Below, in pieces: positions 5,750-6,810 of a stretch of 6,810 nucleotides of DNA. The notes beneath the pieces are model-generated. The model saw only the letters and a program-made list of their open reading frames with translations. It searched no databases and was not told the DNA's origin. Made by a program: the position numbers and the translations under genes. Location of the stretch: assembly GCA_009778865.1 (NCBI GenBank), contig WRFJ01000047.1, positions 1 through 6,810 on the forward strand, written 5' to 3'. Position 1 is the first letter of the stretch, and each line of letters opens with the position of its first letter. This DNA is from Chloroflexota bacterium. GTDB lineage: Bacteria; Chloroflexota; Dehalococcoidia; Dehalococcoidales; WRFJ01.

Positions 5750-6017
5750 CCACTATATCCAATTTGGCCTTTGCTTCTTTGACCGCTGTACGACCAGCAA
5801 TAGTTTCGGGAGAAAGGGCAGCCAAAATCACGTGATTGCTGGTGGTAAAGATAACGGCTTTAGTCTTACGACCAGAGGTCATATCTATCAACGACGAAGC
5901 AGCGCGGCTTTCAGAAATTATACGCTTAATGGGAGCAGATGCCGGCGGAGAGATGGCTACTACTTTGTCTATAGATAAGATATTGCCAAAACCAATATGA
6001 ACAAGTTCGCCAGACAT
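5739..6017 (-). CDS. remA: RemA/DUF370 family DNA-binding regulator
   Basis: RemA of Bacillus subtilis is a small ring-forming DNA-binding protein that activates matrix and osmoprotection genes; its family very often sits directly before gmk, as here. The 92 residues follow the family closely: LVHIGFGNILS (5-15), SAPIKRIISE (27-36), LIDMTSGRKTKAVIF (43-57), SNHVILAALSPETIAGR (60-76). By position, Lys18, Arg50 and Lys51 correspond to the basic residues (recalled as R18, R50, R51) needed for DNA binding in B. subtilis, so positive charge is kept. The last 15 residues are more variable. GAAGGGA lies about 7 nt before the ATG at 6017. An extended -10 promoter is predicted upstream at 6079-6087. 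The target regulon in this organism is unknown. Confidence 0.93.
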   Translation of the reverse strand: MSGELVHIGFGNILSIDKVVAISPPASAPIKRIISESRAASSLIDMTSGRKTKAVIFTTSNHVILAALSPETIAGRTAVKEAKAKLDIVDGI

Positions 6018-6078
6018 TTTTGTTTCCCTTCTTCACTGTATTGTAACCAACAAATATAAGTGAAATATAAAAAAATTT

Positions 6079-6087
6079 ATTATATCA
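6079..6087 (-). promoter_or_regulatory. Extended -10 promoter for remA-gmk-degV
   Basis: Read leftward, 6087 to 6079 is TGATATAAT: a perfect TATAAT box preceded by the TG-N extended -10 element. No good -35 hexamer lies 15-19 nt upstream, which is typical of extended -10 promoters. The start point would be near 6072, giving a leader of about 55 nt before the remA ATG. Confidence 0.6.
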
Positions 6088-6182
6088 TCTTAACACTAGC
6101 TAACCTGGCTTCGCAATACTTTATGCTTTTAAAAAATGAATATAAAAATCGCTTTAGGCTAAAGTTTCTAGATTGTTATTCC

Positions 6183-6222
6183 TAAGCATAAGTTTGCTTA
6201 AATACAATGTAAATGATAAATT
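6183..6222 (+). promoter_or_regulatory. Candidate promoter with overlapping dyad for the flavoprotein gene
   Basis: TTGCTT at 6194-6199 (4 of 6) and TAAATT at 6217-6222 (4 of 6) are 17 nt apart. TACAAT at 6203-6208 is a better -10 but lacks a good -35. An inverted repeat, TAAGCA (6183-6188) and TGCTTA (6195-6200), covers the -35 and could be an operator. The remainder of the 262-nt intergenic region (6018-6279) is AT-rich, with one further small dyad, CTTTAG-G-CTAAAG at 6152-6164, and no supported gene. Confidence 0.3.
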
Positions 6223-6279
6223 ATTAAATATTAGTTTTATCTACCGTTACTATATATTTAAGCACTAGGTGGTTTTACT

Positions 6280-6810
6280 ATGCGCCAACTTTCACCCTAC
6301 ACCATTCTTAAAAAAGAACAGCTCACAGCTACCGTTTTTGCATATGATGTGTACGCTCCCAGAATAGCTGCCAAAGCTAAACCTGGTCAGTTTGTCATTA
6401 TACGCACCGATCCCCAAGGTGAGCGTATGCCATTGACCATTGCCCATGTAGGTAATGATTACATCACCATTGTTTTTATGAGAGTTGGTGTATCCACTGA
6501 AAAATTAACCTACCTAGAAAAAGGCACTAACATTTTAGATATGGCCGGTCCTTTAGGTGAGCCTTCAAAGATAAAAAATTTCGGTACTGTGGTATGTGTA
6601 GCCGGCGGTTTTGCCGTAGCTCCTATAGTACCCATAGCTAAAGCTCTAAAGGAAGCCGGTAACAGAGTTGTTTCTATACTCGGTGCCCGTAATAAAGATT
6701 TATTGTTTTGGCAAGAAGAATTCGGTCAGTATAGTGACGAATTAATAATCATGACTGATGATGGTAGTATGGGCCGTAAAGGCCTAGTTACCGAACCCTT
6801 AAAAGAACTC
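6280..6810 (+). CDS. SudB/NfnA-type FAD/NAD(P)-binding oxidoreductase subunit (N-terminal part)
   Basis: Partial: 177 codons, open at the right edge, of a family usually about 280 residues long. The protein belongs to the group of the sulfide dehydrogenase FAD/NAD subunit and the NfnA subunit of NADH-dependent reduced-ferredoxin:NADP oxidoreductase, related to the dihydroorotate dehydrogenase electron-transfer subunit PyrK. Seen: GQFVIIR (36-42), the flavin-binding R-x-PLTIA (49-55), GPLGEPS (90-96), and the nucleotide-binding half with CVAGGFAVAP (106-115), PIAKALKEAGN (118-128), LGARNKDLL (134-142) and TDDGSMGRKG (159-168). The usual GGGVGxAP is AGGFAVAP here. The iron-sulfur cysteines lie beyond the window. 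AGGTGG at 6267-6272, 7 nt before the ATG, fixes the start. In this family a glutamate-synthase-like large subunit (SudA/NfnB) normally follows downstream; whether it does here is not visible. Confidence 0.88.
   Translation, partial: MRQLSPYTILKKEQLTATVFAYDVYAPRIAAKAKPGQFVIIRTDPQGERMPLTIAHVGNDYITIVFMRVGVSTEKLTYLEKGTNILDMAGPLGEPSKIKNFGTVVCVAGGFAVAPIVPIAKALKEAGNRVVSILGARNKDLLFWQEEFGQYSDELIIMTDDGSMGRKGLVTEPLKEL

Noticed and set aside
5619..5978. 119-codon open frame on the plus strand
   Set aside because: Antisense to gmk and remA, both clearly real; no ribosome-binding site or recognisable motif.
1905..6164. AGGCT-type words recurring in intergenic regions (near 1908, 3109 and 6157) as a shared operator
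   Set aside because: The common core is only about five bases with different flanks; chance is a sufficient explanation without a genome-wide count.
6123..6185. 20-codon open frame in the intergenic region
   Set aside because: No Shine-Dalgarno site and no recognisable feature; chance frame in AT-rich DNA.

Overview
The window looks like a stretch of chromosome from a low-to-mid GC anaerobic bacterium of Bacillota (Firmicutes) type. The grounds are a remA-gmk pair, a FakB/DegV protein, strong purine-rich Shine-Dalgarno sites, and the start of a SudB/NfnA-type flavoprotein of ferredoxin/NAD(P) metabolism typical of anaerobes. This assignment is an inference. The guanylate kinase has features I associate with Chloroflexota, so the phylum is not secure. 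I see no mobile element, CRISPR array, tRNA or rRNA. All eight complete genes are intact, and a ninth runs off the right edge.

Left block, + strand, 22-1885: folP (dihydropteroate synthase), folK (HPPK) and a QueD/6-pyruvoyl-tetrahydropterin-synthase-family gene. This is a folate branch without folB in its usual place between folP and folK. The QueD-like protein carries Cys-Glu-x-x-His-Gly-His. That is the signature I recall for dual-function PTPS-I/III proteins that can replace FolB by releasing 6-hydroxymethyl-dihydropterin. If so, the three genes would cover consecutive steps from the pterin to dihydropteroate. The folK start lies behind two mutually exclusive hairpins, one of which would hide its ribosome-binding site.

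Middle block, + strand, 1887-3680: a divergent YchF-family P-loop NTPase with a TTG start and Arg in place of the Walker A Lys, then a SnoaL/NTF2-like protein. Each has its own candidate promoter, and the NTF2-like gene also has a perfect dyad directly before its ribosome-binding site. The block ends at a perfect 23-bp hairpin (3698-3747) that can serve as a terminator for both strands.

Right block, - strand, 6017 down to 3772: remA, gmk (11-nt overlap), degV and a small membrane-anchored protein of unknown function, probably one transcript. It would start at an extended -10 promoter near 6079-6087 and end at the shared hairpin. A 262-nt divergent intergenic region (6018-6279) separates it from the rightward SudB/NfnA-type flavoprotein gene, cut off at 6810.

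The points most worth following are the folB-less folate cluster with its CE..HGH protein, the folK leader hairpins, the altered substrate-loop residues of the dihydropteroate synthase, and the Arg-type P-loop of the YchF paralogue.
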